A DNA stretch of 64,000 bases from Onchocerca volvulus (taxonomy: Eukaryota; Nematoda; Chromadorea; Rhabditida; Onchocercidae), in contig HG738138.1 of NCBI GenBank assembly GCA_000499405.2, positions 14,137,208-14,201,207 of the forward strand. Direction: 5' to 3'. Both the position numbers and the translations under genes were made by a program. Of the stretch, positions 50,091 through 64,000 are shown piece after piece. Each line of letters opens with the position of its first letter. Position 1 is the first letter of the stretch. The notes below the pieces were generated by a model, which was given only the letters and a program-made list of their open reading frames with translations, searched no databases and was not told where the DNA came from.

Positions 50091-52011
50091 AAAAATTGTT
50101 TAATTTGTATGCTTGTTTACAGAAGTGGACGTTCGGTGACATTTATTTGCAGCTGTAGCAATTATTGCTGGTATGCTGCAGGAGTTGTGCATTTATTACA
50201 TTTATGTATATTTTGAATTAGTGAAGGAGAATAATTAAATCTCAATTTTTGATTTGAAAACTTTACTTCCAAAAAGTTAAATTTCAATTTCTGATTCAAA
50301 AATTTCAATGTGAAATTTGAGGAGACAAGTCGATCCGTTGGCTTTCTTTCCTTTCTCCTCCCCCTCCTCCATCTCATAAAGGGGCAATTTGAAACATCTG
50401 TTGATTTGAATTCATCCATCTCTCTTCTTCAGTGTCACTCTTTCACCCTTTTCATTGTTCTTTTTTTTTTTTTTTCTTTTCTCAAGTGAATGTATGAATG
50501 AATGCTGTGCTCATCTTGGCTTGGTGCCGCACTAAATAACGGTAAATTTAAAATTTTTTTATTCAAAAATTTAATTTTAATTCGACATGATAAATAAATA
50601 AATATTACGATCCTTTAATGTTATGAATACTTGAATAAACATTTATCTAAAAGATTAAGAAAGTGCTTAAGTTTGAATTTCCACAAGTAAATGTTGCATT
50701 TGTTTGTTGGACTTTTATTCTGTTTCATTAACAGTTCGTCTCGAATTAACAAATGCCTATGATAAGATTTATCTAAAAGATTAAAAGATATTTAAGTACG
50801 AATTTTCACAATGAAATGTTGCATTTGTTTGTTGAATTTTTATTTTATTTCATCACAGTTCATCTAAAAATTAATTAGTAGCTATATGAGATTACCGAGT
50901 TGGAAATTCTAAATAGATGTTTTATTATGAATTTCCAAGATTAAATTAGAAATATTTAACCTTAAAGGATTATTTAATTATGAATTTCCAAATCGATAAG
51001 TATTTATTAATATGTATGTCGAAAAATTCTATATTTAATTATAATCTTCCAAATGAACATTTAAATACGAATTCTACTCAATATTTTAATGATCCAGAAT
51101 CTATATAAATTAAAAAGTACATATGAACGCTACTGTGATATCAATTTCTCAACAATATTAATTTGCTGAAATATTAATTAAGCAACTTAATTAGTCAATG
51201 AAATAGACACTAATTAATTTTGCATTAAATATCTTAATTAAATGAAGGAAAGATTAATTAGGTGGAGATTAGTTAGTGACAGATTAATAAAATAATGCAG
51301 TTAATTAATGCATATTAATGACAAAACAATTTCTAACAAATCCATTCAATTAAATAAACTGGATCAGTTTAACATCCGGATCGCATATCTCTTCATGATT
51401 TGTTTTGCAAGTGATAAAGATTTATGGTACAGTAGATAGTACAGTTGATATTTCAAATTGTTCCTTTTTTTTTCTTTTCATCATCTTTGTTGTCATCCTA
51501 GAGAACGATTTAAAAAATTTGTCAATTACTTCATTTCTTTTGTTTGAAAAACGAAGATAAGAAGAAAAATTTCCTTTCAGTTACAATCAACAATGATTTA
51601 TTTATTTAATTAGTTTTGTTAACTTTTTTAAACACTAATTTCAAAATAAAATTAATGAATGATAATTGTAGGAAAGAAAGGAATTTAATTGATTCGATTG
51701 TAATGAACTAGAATTTAAAATTAAATGATAATATTTAGGAGACAAACTATAAAAGTTATACGATTATAAATAAAAATATGAAGAAACAGAGAAAAAGCAG
51801 GAATGTTTGCATTTTGTAACACTAAATTATTGGTATGAGCAAAACAATGTGAAATTATTATTAGGTGAATAATTTTGAAAAGAAATAAATTAATTGTAAT
51901 AAAAAATTAATAAGTAGAGTTTTAAGAATAAAATAAATTCTAGCTTTCAATTAATTTTTAGTTTTATCTTTAATTTTTTAATTTTAATGTTTCAATAATT
52001 TTCATTTTAAG

Positions 52012-55000
52012 TACGATTTCGTCGACGTGAAAATGAAAATAATAGCGAAGAAGTAAAATCTGGAATGCCATCACGATGTGCTTCCACTCCTCAATCATTG
52101 AATCGAAGTATTCCTTGTTCTTATGAAAGTAATCAGTTTACTGATGTTCGTTCCACATCATATATTAATGGTTTAAAACCTGCATTATCGAGTAAGTGCT
52201 TTTATTTCCATTTTTTTTTCCCAAAATTTTGAAATTAAAATATTTACCGTAACTTTCAAATGTAGCGCCTTGATTATCATTGTTTTGCAATTATTACGAT
52301 TTTGAAAGCACTTTTTTTCTTTTTTTGCAAAAATTTTTCCTATAATTGATAAGAAAATGTTCAATTTCATTAAGAAATCAATATCATGTTCCCTTTATCA
52401 TTATTATTTCCTATCCTAATGCCTTCATCGTTTTTCAATTGAACTGAATTATTAAGTTCAATCATTTTGCGGTTACAAAGTTTAGGCAATCCGCAGATTA
52501 TTCTTTTGAGGAAAGAAAATGAATTTCCGTGTTTCAGATGATATTAATAGTTAATTAGATTTGAATTTTTATCAATTTCTTTCGATTTTTCTTTCTTGGT
52601 AAGAATAATACAGTTTTCTAATTCAATTTTGAAAATTGAATTTATCATGAAATGTTTAGAAGAAAAATTGGTAGCATTAGTATTAGTACTGATAATTCCC
52701 ATGTGTTTCTTCTTTTCTTCCATATGTTTAAATAATTTATGATTTGTAAACCATCAATATTTCTTAATACTTAGGTAAATTAACAATATCTCTTAGATAT
52801 TCGATATCCTTATATGACGATTGATTTAGTACTTAATAAATGTTACTCTAAATCACTGAATTATTGATTTTTCGTGAAGGATTTCCTCTCTTATGTTATC
52901 ATTTCGAAGCCTTGTGTATTACTTGAAAGAATAAGTATTTAAATGGTAAACAATAAATAGTTTTGTTTTTCTTTTTTTTTTTCGATGAACTTTGACATTT
53001 AGGTCGTACTCGAACAGCCGTTGTTGGTCCTAATATGGTACAACGAAGTTGGGAAGGGTCATCTTGTGATTATGGCATAACTGATGAAAAAGGTTTATTT
53101 TGATTTTTCTTTCCTTTAAAATCAAACGAAATTTTTTTTTAAATTTTATTAGACGAAATTTAATTATTTGAAAAACAAAAATCAAAAAAGAAAACTGAAA
53201 GTAATATAAAATAAAAGTTCAAAATTTTAATGTTTTATTCCTAAAAAATTTTTTTACGATAAAATATTTAGTTTTTTGTCCTAAACACTAGTTTTTTTTT
53301 AGAAACAAAAGTAATTTTCTGATTTTAACGATCTTTAAATGATTGGTATTGAAAAAAGGAAAAAAAAAATATGATGCTTTATTATTGAGAAACGACTTAT
53401 TTGCGTCATTTTAATGTGAATTGTAATTAGACATAAACATTAAGTGAATTTTACAAAAAAAAAGAAGAAAAAACTGGAAAAAGGCATAAACATATAAGTG
53501 ATTGATAACCTTTCAATACTTTTCTTATTTTTTAAAAAGGCAGTAGAGGAAATAAAAAAAGAAAAGGAATATAAAAGTTAAAGTTGATTTTTTTCGAATG
53601 TAAATATCGTGATTTATTTATTTTGAAGAATCAAATATTTTAAAAGAAAAAAAAAATGCTGTAAATTCAAAGTAAAAAATATGAGATAAAAGTTATGAAG
53701 AATTTGTGAATTAAGGAAAAGGATGGTAATCAAGTCATATAATTAGTAATTATTTTTGTATAAAATTAGAAAAATATATTTTTGTAAAAAAATAAAAAAT
53801 ATATAAAACAGAAAAAAATCACATCATTGATATCAAAAAAAGATACTTGAATCAATAATGAGGTGATATTTCCTTATTATACGTTCTTTTTTTTTTGCCT
53901 CTCAAATATTTAAGTAGTAATTAATTTAATTATATCAGTCGTAATTGATTCCATTTTAAAATGGAAAAGTTGATGGACCCAAAATTTCACTTTTATGTAT
54001 AATATTTATTTCTGTCTAAAATTTTCAACTGGAATGTATGTCAATCATTTATACACAATTTCAAAAAATCCAAAAAAGAAAGATGTTGTAAATTGAAGAA
54101 ATATAGGAAAAGGAATTGATTGTATTACGTAATCAGTAATTAATTTTATTATATAGATCAAATAATATTAAATATAACTGACGAACTGATATTTGTTCAT
54201 TATTCTTTTGTGTTCTTTGCTTTTCAACTTGAATTTTAATGTTAATTTAATTGTGTAGAGTATAATTGTATCTTTTTAAAATAGGCAATTTACCGTGCTT
54301 ATATTTCCGCTCTATATGATCTAATTTTTCGTTATTTGGGTACTATTGTATTTTCCATTTAAATCTCTTGAGTCATAATATATGTCAATTACATACATAA
54401 TTATTTGACTATTGAAAAAAAAATTTTTTTTTTAGAATTTGGATTTGAAAAACAATATACTTTAATCAAAAATACCAACAAATAAAATATAAAAAGGAAT
54501 TGAAACATATCCTTTTGAAATATTTAAAAAAACCTAAAATACACATTTTTTAGAAATACATTAAAAAAAAGAAATCTTAAAAGACAAATATTTTTGGAAA
54601 TTCGAAATATATTTTAAAAAATATTATGCAGAAATTTTCAATTGAAGTAATTATAAACTTGGCAAATTTTTTTTACCATCAAATATATTATATATTTCAG
54701 GTAATGTACGATCATACTACAGTAGTGATATCACCCGAACATATACATCGCCTCCAGCACCGATATCTCGGTACGATTGTGGTGATCCACCACCGTATTA
54801 TAGTCATAAACGAAGTACTCACCCAGAAGATGGTATATTTCATTATTTTTAAATTTTAAACTATTTGAAATTCGAGACATTATTTATAATTTTTAAACTA
54901 GTTGAAATTTGAAATGAAATCTGAAATATTATGTATAATTTTTAGACTAGTTGAATTTGTAACATTATTTATAATTTTTTGAAATTTGAGATATTATTTG

Positions 55001-56430
55001 CAAATTTTAAACTATTTTGAATTTAAAATATTATTTATAATTTTCAGACTAGTTGAAATTTGAATTTTTTTTCTTGTATAGAACTCTTTTACTTGAGTTT
55101 TAATTCTTAATAATCTAAGTATTTTAAGACTGTTAACTTCTCCATATGAAAAAATTAGTCGTTGATCTATTTGCATTGGAATTTAATAAGTTAAATCCTT
55201 AAATAAAAGGTGCTTTTTCATTTTTGAGAGTTTTAAGGAAGTAAAATGAAAAAAAATCCATCTTTTAAAAATATGATAATTGTCATTTCATGGAGTACGC
55301 ATCATTTTTTTTTTTTTTATTTCCTTTTTTTTTTTTTTTTCATTATTTTATTGCATAAATAATTTTTAATTTTTCTCAGTGCCTAAATATTCCTTGAATT
55401 TTTATTCGTTCTTTTTTGTTTTAATTGCCGAATTATACTACCAAAAAATTTCTTTTCTTTTTATGTAAATAAATCTCACATGTATAAAAAATTCTGTCTC
55501 GAAAATTACGAAGTGTTGATTAATGTTTGGTGATAAGTTGCTAATGATTTGATGTGCTAAGCTTGATTTTAGTCTTTTGTGGAATTTTCTATTAAAGTTT
55601 TCTTCTTTTCTTTAAATAAATATCACCGATCTGTAAAGTACTCAGCATTAAAATGTCAAAGTGAAAGGAAAAAAAATGAATGATTAAAAAGGCATTGCAA
55701 TATAAGTTTTCATATAATATGCAAAAAACTGAACTTTTCATTTTCTCCTAATTCTAAAATATTTTTCAAGACAAACTTTCATAATAGTTTTTCTCTCTCT
55801 CTCTCTCTCTTTTTCCCCTCTTATAATATTTTTGAATAATTTTCCGATTGCATCACGTTTAACAATTCTGTAATATATATGTGTTGCAGCATTTTTAACC
55901 ACATTCTTCAAGTTGTTTTTATAATGATTTCAACCATTTTGTGGCAAAGTTTTTTGTTTTGCATTATTTATTGAATGAATAATTCAAAAAAAAAAAAAGA
56001 AAAATTGCATTATAGAAGTCAAAATTATGCTAATTTCATCTATGAAATACTGAGAAGAGAAAGGGAAGATAGTAGGAAGGAGAAAGTGATAAGTAAAAAT
56101 TAATAAATTTAATTAATAAATAAAAAATTCCTTACCATTTTATACTTTATTCTTTTTGCACATTCTTTCACTATTCATTTTGTTTGAAGAGATTTTTTTT
56201 TGAAGTAAAGTTTATAAAAGAAAGTTAGTATTGTTGAAATAACAAAGGTAAAGATAATAATGAAACTGAATAAATAATATATAAAGAGCAACGATATTGC
56301 AAGTAATTAAATATGTTTTAAATTAGGTTAATAAGAAATTATTTGATTAAAATTATATGCATATTTATTTATTATATTCAATTATTGAAAAATCTTAAAT
56401 ATATTATATTTAAATATTGTTAAAGAGTGT

Positions 56431-56473
<43 letters not shown>

Positions 56474-59400
56474 TATTTCTTGACAGCACTCTGAATTCAG
56501 ATATGGTTGCTTTAAATTAAATTTTTTAGAGCATCAAAAAAGATTAAATTTTGGAGAATTTGAAATTTGAGCCAAAAATAGAGGAATATATTATTCATAA
56601 AAAGAAGGGATAATTTTAAGACGACTGTTTGATTGAAATAATATTAAAGAGGGAATATTGAAATTTTGTGTGTGAAATAACTTATTTTTTAATTATTTTC
56701 TTTTTTTTCTTTTTTTTTTTTTGCCCTTCTGATTCCGTTTGATTTTTGCATATTTTTATTTTTGTGCTAATTATAGATAAAATTAGGATGAAAATTTAAT
56801 TATTAAATTCTTTTATTTCAGTAAAATATATTTTCCTCCTTTTTTGTTATATTTGAAGCAATCTCATTCAATGCATGACAGAGGGAATGTAAAGTTTGTT
56901 CTTATCGCTTCTATAAATCGTTTACATTGATAGAATTATATTGGCCTAGGCTATGATTGCATAGATTAGATAAATGCATTTTAGACTTATAGCCAAATGG
57001 TTGTTATTTTAGCAAAATGTATCAGTTGATTGAATATCATCATATTTAAGGATAAGTTGTATATATTACTGTATTTTTGGGTATTTTTAATAGATTTTAT
57101 CAGTAAATGGTCGGGTTAGTTATCAGTCTTGATATCTTCGTTATCTGTTAGTTTTTCGATTTTTTTAAGAACTTGAATTTACAAAAAGATTTTTGGATTT
57201 TTATCGATGATAGTTTATTTTATTGAAATGAAATTCTTTGAAGAGACTTGCAGCGGTAAAGTTGAAAGAAGAAAAAATGTTTTTCGTATCATTAAATGAA
57301 ACAGTGATTAACTCTGGATTAATGAAATTTGAATAATTTAGCAAATATGCGAGAAATAATTTTACACAGCTGTTTATATTACATTATAGTTTGAATTTAA
57401 AATAATAACAGTAGCAGCAATAATAAAAACAGCAATAATAATAGTAAAATTTTTGACAGTAATTAACTGATGAATAGCAATAGAAGTTTTTGCGAATTAG
57501 AGATAAGGTATAGTGATCACGATAGTGAAAGCGGTAATAGTATCGATTAATAACTGAATGATATCATGATTTGAAAGATCAGATGATGAAAGATGATAAT
57601 AGATAATGATATGAATTCAATATCAATTTTATGATATCGACACTGATAATAATGACAACAATCGATATCAATCATTTATAATCATTTATTGATATCAGTG
57701 TTGGAATATCGGTTTGTATAGTTAGTTTGTGTTCCTAAATTATGAATATTTTTTAGTTTTCAAGAATATAAGGTATTAATTGGTATTATAAAAATGAAAA
57801 AATGTGATTTGAACAAAATCTGAACAAGTAAATTTATGGTAAAAGATCGTTTCGAATCTGTCACATTTTATTTTAAATGTATCATATTTTATTCTGAATT
57901 TATCATATTTTATTTTGAATCTCTTATATTTCATTCTGAAGTGAAGTCATTCTGAAACCATATTTCGTCTTAAGCTTATTATATTTTATTCTATGTTTAT
58001 CTTATTTTGTTTCAAATTTGTAGTATTTTATTTTTCCATTTTGTTTTATCCACTTTTTTTGCTCAGTTCAATCGAAATTGATAGCAAACGAAAAATGCCA
58101 TTAAATTCAATAAACAAATAGCATTTTAGATTGTTTTATATTTTCAATTTCACTATATGCAGTAAGCATATATTTCACTAGAAATTTCAGTCATTCACTT
58201 TTTCAGTTTAATTCGTTCCCTTCTCCCGATCAGTCAAATAATTCATTCAGTTTCTGGGATTTTGAAATTATTTACTCAATTCAAGGATTAAATTCTTTTG
58301 TCATACAAATTATTTGCTTAAATGGCAACTTAAATAAATTGAGAATGAAGAAGATAGGATTATAAGAGGAGAGGAATTTTCAATTATCTTCTAAGGCCTT
58401 CCTTTCATTTCATTCCGAATTCTTCCTTTTATCGATCCATTTTAGAATTTCCTTCCCTTTCTTTCTTTCTCTCTCTCTCTCTCTTCCTCTCTCTCCATCT
58501 CTTCCTCTCTCTACTCATAAAAGCAACCACAAATCATTTCATCCATCCAAATTTTTCCCATCCTTTTAGTTTGGAGAATGATTATTGTTGATGATAACTG
58601 CTTCATCCTAAAGAGAGAGGAGAAGAAAGGAGAGAGAAAATGATCTTAATTATTCTTGAAAATCACGCGAAAAATGCATTTTTGGACAACTCGAGATTAG
58701 ATTATTACCCATCCCAATAAGGCTCCGTTGCCTAATCTGTTCTCTTATCTGATGAATTTTCCATTCTTTCCCACAGTTGCTGTATTTATATTTTCCTTTG
58801 TATTATTTCTTCATCAATTTCTCATCTCTTTCCTCTTATCGTTTCGTCAATAAAACCTTATTTGTCATTCATTGTATTGTTGTTGTTGTCGCTATTGCTA
58901 AACATAAATGGTCTTCATATTGGCCTCTTAGTAATTGCTTTCAACATTTTATGTTATCGATTCTATTCTTGTTATGTAATGTTATTATAATAGTAATAAT
59001 AATTATTGTTGTTGTTAGAATTAAATTACTAGTAATAATTTCAACAGATTATTTAATAAAACTTTGTACTTATTATTCTTAAGTAATTGTGGAATTTAAA
59101 TTCATTTTTTTAATTAGCTAATTTTAATTTACCGTATGAGAAGATGATGAACATTTTGGAAAAGTTTAATTTATCTTTAAACATAGTACAATTTTTTTTT
59201 TCTTTTTTTGATTGACGCTTTGTTAAACTTGCAAATATATCAAATCTCAGATATTTTAATCTGTTTTGAAATATTTCTTATGTAAGTTTTTTTCTTTCAT
59301 ATTTCATCTAATCTTTACAATTCCATTCTGAGAACTCTAACGAACAATAATCTAATCATAAATGTTATCAAATTATGTGATTAATTACATTGAATGAATC

Positions 59401-62400
59401 GAAAAATTCCGTTCAGTATTTTTGATATTTCATCTTTATGTACGACTTAATTTATTAATAACTAATATTGTAATTTCTTTTCTTCACTAGTCACTTAATA
59501 TTTAATATTTAATTCTTTTGCTTAAATTTTTGCCTTTAAAGATTGAATTAAAAGTTTTTAGAAATAATATTATGTATTATTTCGATTACTTTCTTTTTCT
59601 TCTTTTTTAGGTCTTTTATATCCTCTCTGTTCAACACCATTATCTCGTAGTCCACGTTGTGAATTTTCGCAAAGTTTTTCAACAACTGATGGTTCTATAT
59701 TATCTCGTACGAATCGACCACGTGAATTACGAATTACGCCAACATCATCATCATCGTTAATGATACGTACAACAGATAATACTGCTAATAATACCCCATC
59801 AAAACATACAAGTTGTACATATCCTACGTAAGTTTAAAAAATATTATTAATTGGTTTAATTATTCAATAACTTTTTTTTTTAATTTCTCAAGAAAAAAAA
59901 AGAAAAAAAATCATCATTTTCATTCAGTTTTAAAATAATCTACATGAATGAAAAGTTCCCATTTTTTCATGTTTTTTTTTTTTTGATAAAATACTGAGAA
60001 ACTATGCATCATATAAAATATTTTCTTTAATTGGACAATCATTTTAAATTGTGCTAAATAATGTGTTTGCAATCATAATTATTCCTTCATTTATATTCAA
60101 GTGATTTTTTTTTCTTTGTTGTAAAATTTGCTAGCAATTAAATGAAAGGTAAAAACAAAAAAAAAAAAAAAAAAGAGGAAGAAAAAATGATAATTTCAAA
60201 ATATTTATCCATCATTGCTTGTTTTCTTTTTTTTTTTCACTTTTCCTCCTTCTCTCCGCAACATATTATTTAATTTGTAGCAACTGCTTTTTGGATTTTA
60301 TTTTTTTTACTTTTTCTTTTTTTCATTCCTTAGTTTTTGCACCTTTATCGTCTAGTTAGTTAGAAACAAACAACATGTTTGTTTGCTCGAGATTTTTTTT
60401 TTAGTATTTTTCTCAGAATTTTTTTCTAATAGCTTCTCGAAAATTTTTCAGTAGTTTTTCAAATCTTCTTAGTAGCTTTTTTTTTCCAAATTTTGTAGTA
60501 GTTTTTCGGAATTTTTATTCGATGAGTTTTTGTTGTCTTTTCTTTCTTTACTTCTCATGTCTAAAAAAAAAAAAAGTGGATGAAGGAAATGGCTTGAAAT
60601 GAAAAGATTAGCACAAGAAATATTCATTCCTTTATTTGCTTATGATAAAAATGATTAAATAGGCAATTATTTGGAAACATATATTTACTATAGAGAGAAC
60701 AATGGAGCGGCTTAAAATCGCTTTTGGGATTTTAACACATCCATTTATCAACAAAGAATAATGTCAAGTTTCAAAATGCCAGAATCCCAGAAGGGATTTT
60801 TAGACTTCCAGTTATTCTCCCATAGTTAAATAGATGTATTAAAACAACCATAGCTCTTTCAACTATCAGTTTTATTGATTAGTGAATTCTATGATAAATA
60901 TTATCTACTAGCTATCATATAATAAATATATTTATCACAAATGATTCATCGTTGAATTTCTTCCTATCAATATTTTATCATTATTCACTTGACTATTGAA
61001 CTGAGCAATGGCTAAACAATTTATGGCTCGTTATTGATTATAATTAATGTTATCGGCTCTTTTGGGTTCATTTGACCTTCTCACAGCTGACCTTTATTAT
61101 CAGCCGTTTATCTTTTTTTTTTCCTTTTTTTTGTCGATTTTTTTGTCTCTTCCATTTCCCTTCATCGTGATTAGTTTTATAGAAATTGAAATATTTAAAA
61201 AAGCATTTTTCTTTCTCCCGACGAGATTATTAATGCTTAAAACTTGACTTTAAAAAAAAATCACTCATTCCAGTTTGATTAATTTATCATTTTTAAGTTT
61301 TCAAATTTATTCTATACGATGATTAACTTAATATTTTTGTCCTGATTAATTAATGTAAAAATAATTACTACAGTATTTTTTCGTAATAAATGAATTTTCA
61401 AATTCTCTTTCTTAATTTAATTATTCGTTTTTCTAATTCTAGCTCGTTTCGTTTGCACGGTTCATCGGGAAATAGTACGCCTGTTAACGTTGGTGCAAAT
61501 ACATCGGTAATAGTTGATGAGTTGTTACCAATGAATTCAACATCAAATTCCCGAAAAGTAAGATGAAATTTTTTATGATATAATTTTATCAAGTTACTAT
61601 TATTATTCAATACATTCTTGATATTTTATCATTAATGAGCTTCAGGATTGAAGGAAGCAATTATTGTCATTTATTTCAGTTTGATTAATTTATCAGTCTT
61701 TAGTTTCGTCGATAAAATTTTAGATAAATCTGGGTAATAAAATTTTATTGGATATTAACTTTCTGAAGTAAGAAATCCGTACAGTAGTTTTTGATTTGCG
61801 ATTGGATTCCTAGTATATTTTACCATATCGACTAAGCACTTTTATATTTTCATTTTCTTTTCCTTTTTACAAGAGAAAATATCTAACTAAGCAAAGAACT
61901 TATTTTGCATTTCTTCGACAATTTGCATTTACATTCATTTTCATTTCATTTGCTTATTCATCTTTTCGGGAAAATATTGGAGGAAATGATTTTATTCATG
62001 TCATTCTCTCTTCTTCGTTTCTTTTCGATAGCTTTTCAAGATCTCAATTTGAATAGAATATTATATTTTCGTAAAACTCCATATATACATATAAACAAAT
62101 AAAATTAATAAATAGAATTATATCTGAAAATTGTAAAGTTTGTAACTGTAATTAATTTAATTTACTTTACTAATTTAATTAAATCTGTAAAATGTTTAAT
62201 AAACTTAATAAATTTTTCGACCTTACATTATCGCTTTCATGTAGTTATTTATACCAAAATCAAATATTGTAAAAAAATAAGATATTGTGTTTTCGATTGT
62301 TTAGGTCAATATTAAATTTTTGTTATTTTGAAGGTGAAGTCATTTAATTCAGTTTTTTTTTTTTTTTTTTTTCTTTGAATTAATTCAGTAATCGGATTCA

Positions 62401-62858
62401 CATATCATACCAAGATCAATAAAATTATATATCGAATTTTTTTTTTTTTGAATTCACTTTTTCATTTTTTTAACGAGTAAGATGAGCCAAAAAGATGTAA
62501 GAGTAAATAATTTCTGTTTGTGTTAAGATATATTTTCGCTGCAATATTATGTCTAATTTTAATATCTAAATTTAACTTTTTCATTACTAACGAGTATGTT
62601 TACTTCAAATGTAATCGAATTTAGATTTATGTTTATTCATTAAATGATTACTATTTTTATTTTAGATGATGGTAGCTCCACAGCCACAAAATTCGCATCA
62701 TCGAGAACGTAACGATTCTAGTTGTAAAAATTCAAATCATATGTAATTCCTTTATTCGTCAATTTTTAAAAATTAAATAATTATGAAAATCAAAATTTCA
62801 GGTCAAATCAATGTCTTGTATTTTCACTTTTAAAATTTGAAATAAATTTATGGAATTG

Positions 62859-62932
<74 letters not shown>

Positions 62933-63988
62933 GTTTTACTGCTTTTATTTTTTCATCAACAAGTCTTCAATTTAAATATAACTTCGAAATGCTGATTAAA
63001 TTATGTTTGTTTTAGCCAACAACGACGACAAAGTGTGGGTGCATTAATACCTGCATATCATATTTCAGCGTATGGTGATAACTGGCGATCTCGGGATCAT
63101 GATAGTCCACCAATTGATCAACAATTTGTTGGTAAGCATTTTCAAGTATACTGAATAAAAGCACTCAGAATTTATTTCCTTCGAATTGTTTCGTAACGCT
63201 TTCAAATAGATTTTTTGTTTCATATTTTATTAAATTTAGTGAGTTTTTATTACTTGATTTCGTAAAATTCCCTTATTCAATATATTATAATCAGTAAAAT
63301 AAATGAATAATCATTTATTAATTGCTGACTTATTTTACTGATTACATTACAGTAAATTCCCACAGAATAAATGAATAATTTTTTTTTTTTGAAATTCGCA
63401 TTTGAATTCAATTCTGATATTTAGTTGACGATCGTCGTACAAAAAATAATAATGATATGCGAGTAGCAGTACTAGAGCAACGTGTTCGAGAATTAGAAGC
63501 TGCGGTTGTTCCAGGTCAAGTACCATCAACATCAGTACCTGCTACTTCCTTTATCATTCCTGTCATAGGTTCAAAAAGTAAGTTCTTTTTTAAAACACCA
63601 ATTTGCTTGAATTTCAACAAGTTTTGGAATTTTTTAAACTTAATTTATATTTGAAGAATTTTTAACCTTAGGCTTAATATTTTTCTTCGCAGTTTATTCA
63701 TATTTGAGTGAAAATAGATAAACAAAAGAGAAACAATGTTATTGTCCTATAAATTGTTCTCGAGTTCTCGAATAATTCTCATTTCTTTTTTTACTTATCC
63801 TATACGATAGAAGTGTCATTAAATAAATCGATTTGATCCTTATGAGAATAAATTTAATTGATTTTCTTGCTTACAGATTCATCGCGTATTCTTCGTTCTG
63901 CTTCCAGTCAATTTGTAGTTGCAACGTCACCAGTAACTCAACAACTTATGGCTCAGGAAGTTGTCGATAAAGAAATTGAAGTAGAAAG
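52012..63988 (+). CDS. Large low-complexity protein with PPPY motif and coiled-coil start, nine consecutive exons (continues past the window)
   Basis: Exons: 52012-52191, 53003-53092, 54701-54832, 59611-59827, 61443-61557, 62666-62742, 63016-63131, 63425-63577, 63877-63988; every junction keeps frame, giving about 397 residues. The protein is Ser/Thr/Arg/Pro/Asn-rich and looks disordered (SRCASTPQSLNRS, TSSSSLMIRTTDN, SSGNSTPVN). Exon 3 has GDPPPYYSHK, a PPxY ligand for WW domains. Exon 8 has MRVAVLEQRVRELEAA, a heptad-like start of a coiled coil, followed by a hydrophobic Ala/Pro/Ser stretch. The last exon ends KEIEVER at GTATGA, but reading through is possible. There is no signal peptide, membrane segment or catalytic domain. 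A cytoskeletal or synaptic scaffold would fit, but I do not recognise the family. The intron before exon 4 is 4.8 kb. Confidence 0.78.
55795..55811. repeat. (CT)n microsatellite
   Basis: Short pure CT repeat inside the 4.8-kb intron. Confidence 0.8.
56436..56470. repeat. (AT)n microsatellite
   Basis: About 17 AT units in the 4.8-kb intron, self-complementary. Confidence 0.9.
58455..58645. repeat. CT-rich and GA-rich blocks able to pair
   Basis: A CTCTCT block (58466-58515) is followed about 100 bases later by AAAGAGAGAGGAGAAGAAAG (58611-58630) and further GA repeats. They are largely complementary and would form a long imperfect hairpin in the intron. Confidence 0.5.
59828..61442 (+). other. 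Intron of the long gene
   Basis: 1.6 kb with poly-T and poly-A runs only. A Phe/Ser-rich open frame at 61047-61247 has no splice logic and is not called. Confidence 0.5.
62871..62930. repeat. Poly-T run of 60
   Basis: Sixty uninterrupted T, preceded by 11 T and one C, between two coding exons 274 bp apart. It is the longest homopolymer in the window and lies about 85 bases upstream of the acceptor at 63015. Confidence 0.95.
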
Positions 63989-64000
63989 GTATGAAAGTAG

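Larger units (their letters stand above)
54833..59610 (+). other. Large intron of the long gene
   Basis: No exon supported in 4.8 kb. It contains a (CT)n run (55795-55810), an AT tract (56436-56470), several loose AGTAATAATA/GATAATGA repeats (57400-57700) and a CT-rich block facing a GA-rich block (58440-58640). Confidence 0.5.

Noticed and set aside
58777..59082. 101-residue plus-strand open frame
   Set aside because: Val/Ile-rich frame from a GTTGTT/ATTATA region inside a large intron, with no splice borders or family signal.

Overview
The window looks like nuclear DNA of a parasitic roundworm, most likely a filarial (clade III) nematode. It is extremely AT-rich, with many poly-T and (TA)n tracts. 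Genes are split into small exons with nematode-type splice sites (TTTTCAG at the acceptor, GTAAGT or GTATGT at the donor). Likely spliced-leader acceptors lie just before start codons, and the recognisable proteins are ordinary animal ones. A short T/G-rich insert that reads as a nematode mitochondrial gene fits the same assignment. The species cannot be named from the sequence alone.

Layout. (1) 258-797, minus: one intact exon of a tropomodulin with no usable splice site at either end. (2) 800-11000: gene-poor AT-rich DNA with degenerate repeats and two weak exon candidates. (3) 11000-11456: probable nuclear mitochondrial insertion. (4) 12250-15216, plus: complete nine-exon gene for Yif1, an ER-Golgi transport membrane protein. 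(5) 16878-19142, plus: complete six-exon gene for a 1-acyl-glycerol-3-phosphate acyltransferase of the ER. (6) 21183-23302, minus: the 3' part of a gene ending in a six-cysteine ShKT domain. (7) 25687-28089, minus: complete five-exon gene for a secreted Reeler-domain protein. (8) 28090-37860: about 10 kb with no gene I can support. (9) 37895 to the right edge, plus: exons of a very long gene (or two) for a low-complexity Ser/Thr/Arg-rich protein with a PPPY motif and a coiled-coil start, which I cannot name.

Yif1 and the acyltransferase are both endomembrane proteins on the same strand, but 1.66 kb apart, so an operon is not demonstrated. The two minus-strand genes are both probably secreted, and the ShKT gene converges on the acyltransferase gene. 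Exon coordinates come from reading splice signals and checking that codon phases join. In the three complete genes and in the nine 3'-most exons of the long gene every junction keeps frame.

The points most worth a second look are: the frame-broken exon at 43166-44044, the AT-AG intron and the duplicated acceptor in the ShKT gene, the orphan tropomodulin exon, the mitochondrial insertion, and the phase-incompatible cassette exons of the long gene. I see no CRISPR array, rRNA, tRNA, intact transposon or obviously new multi-gene system.
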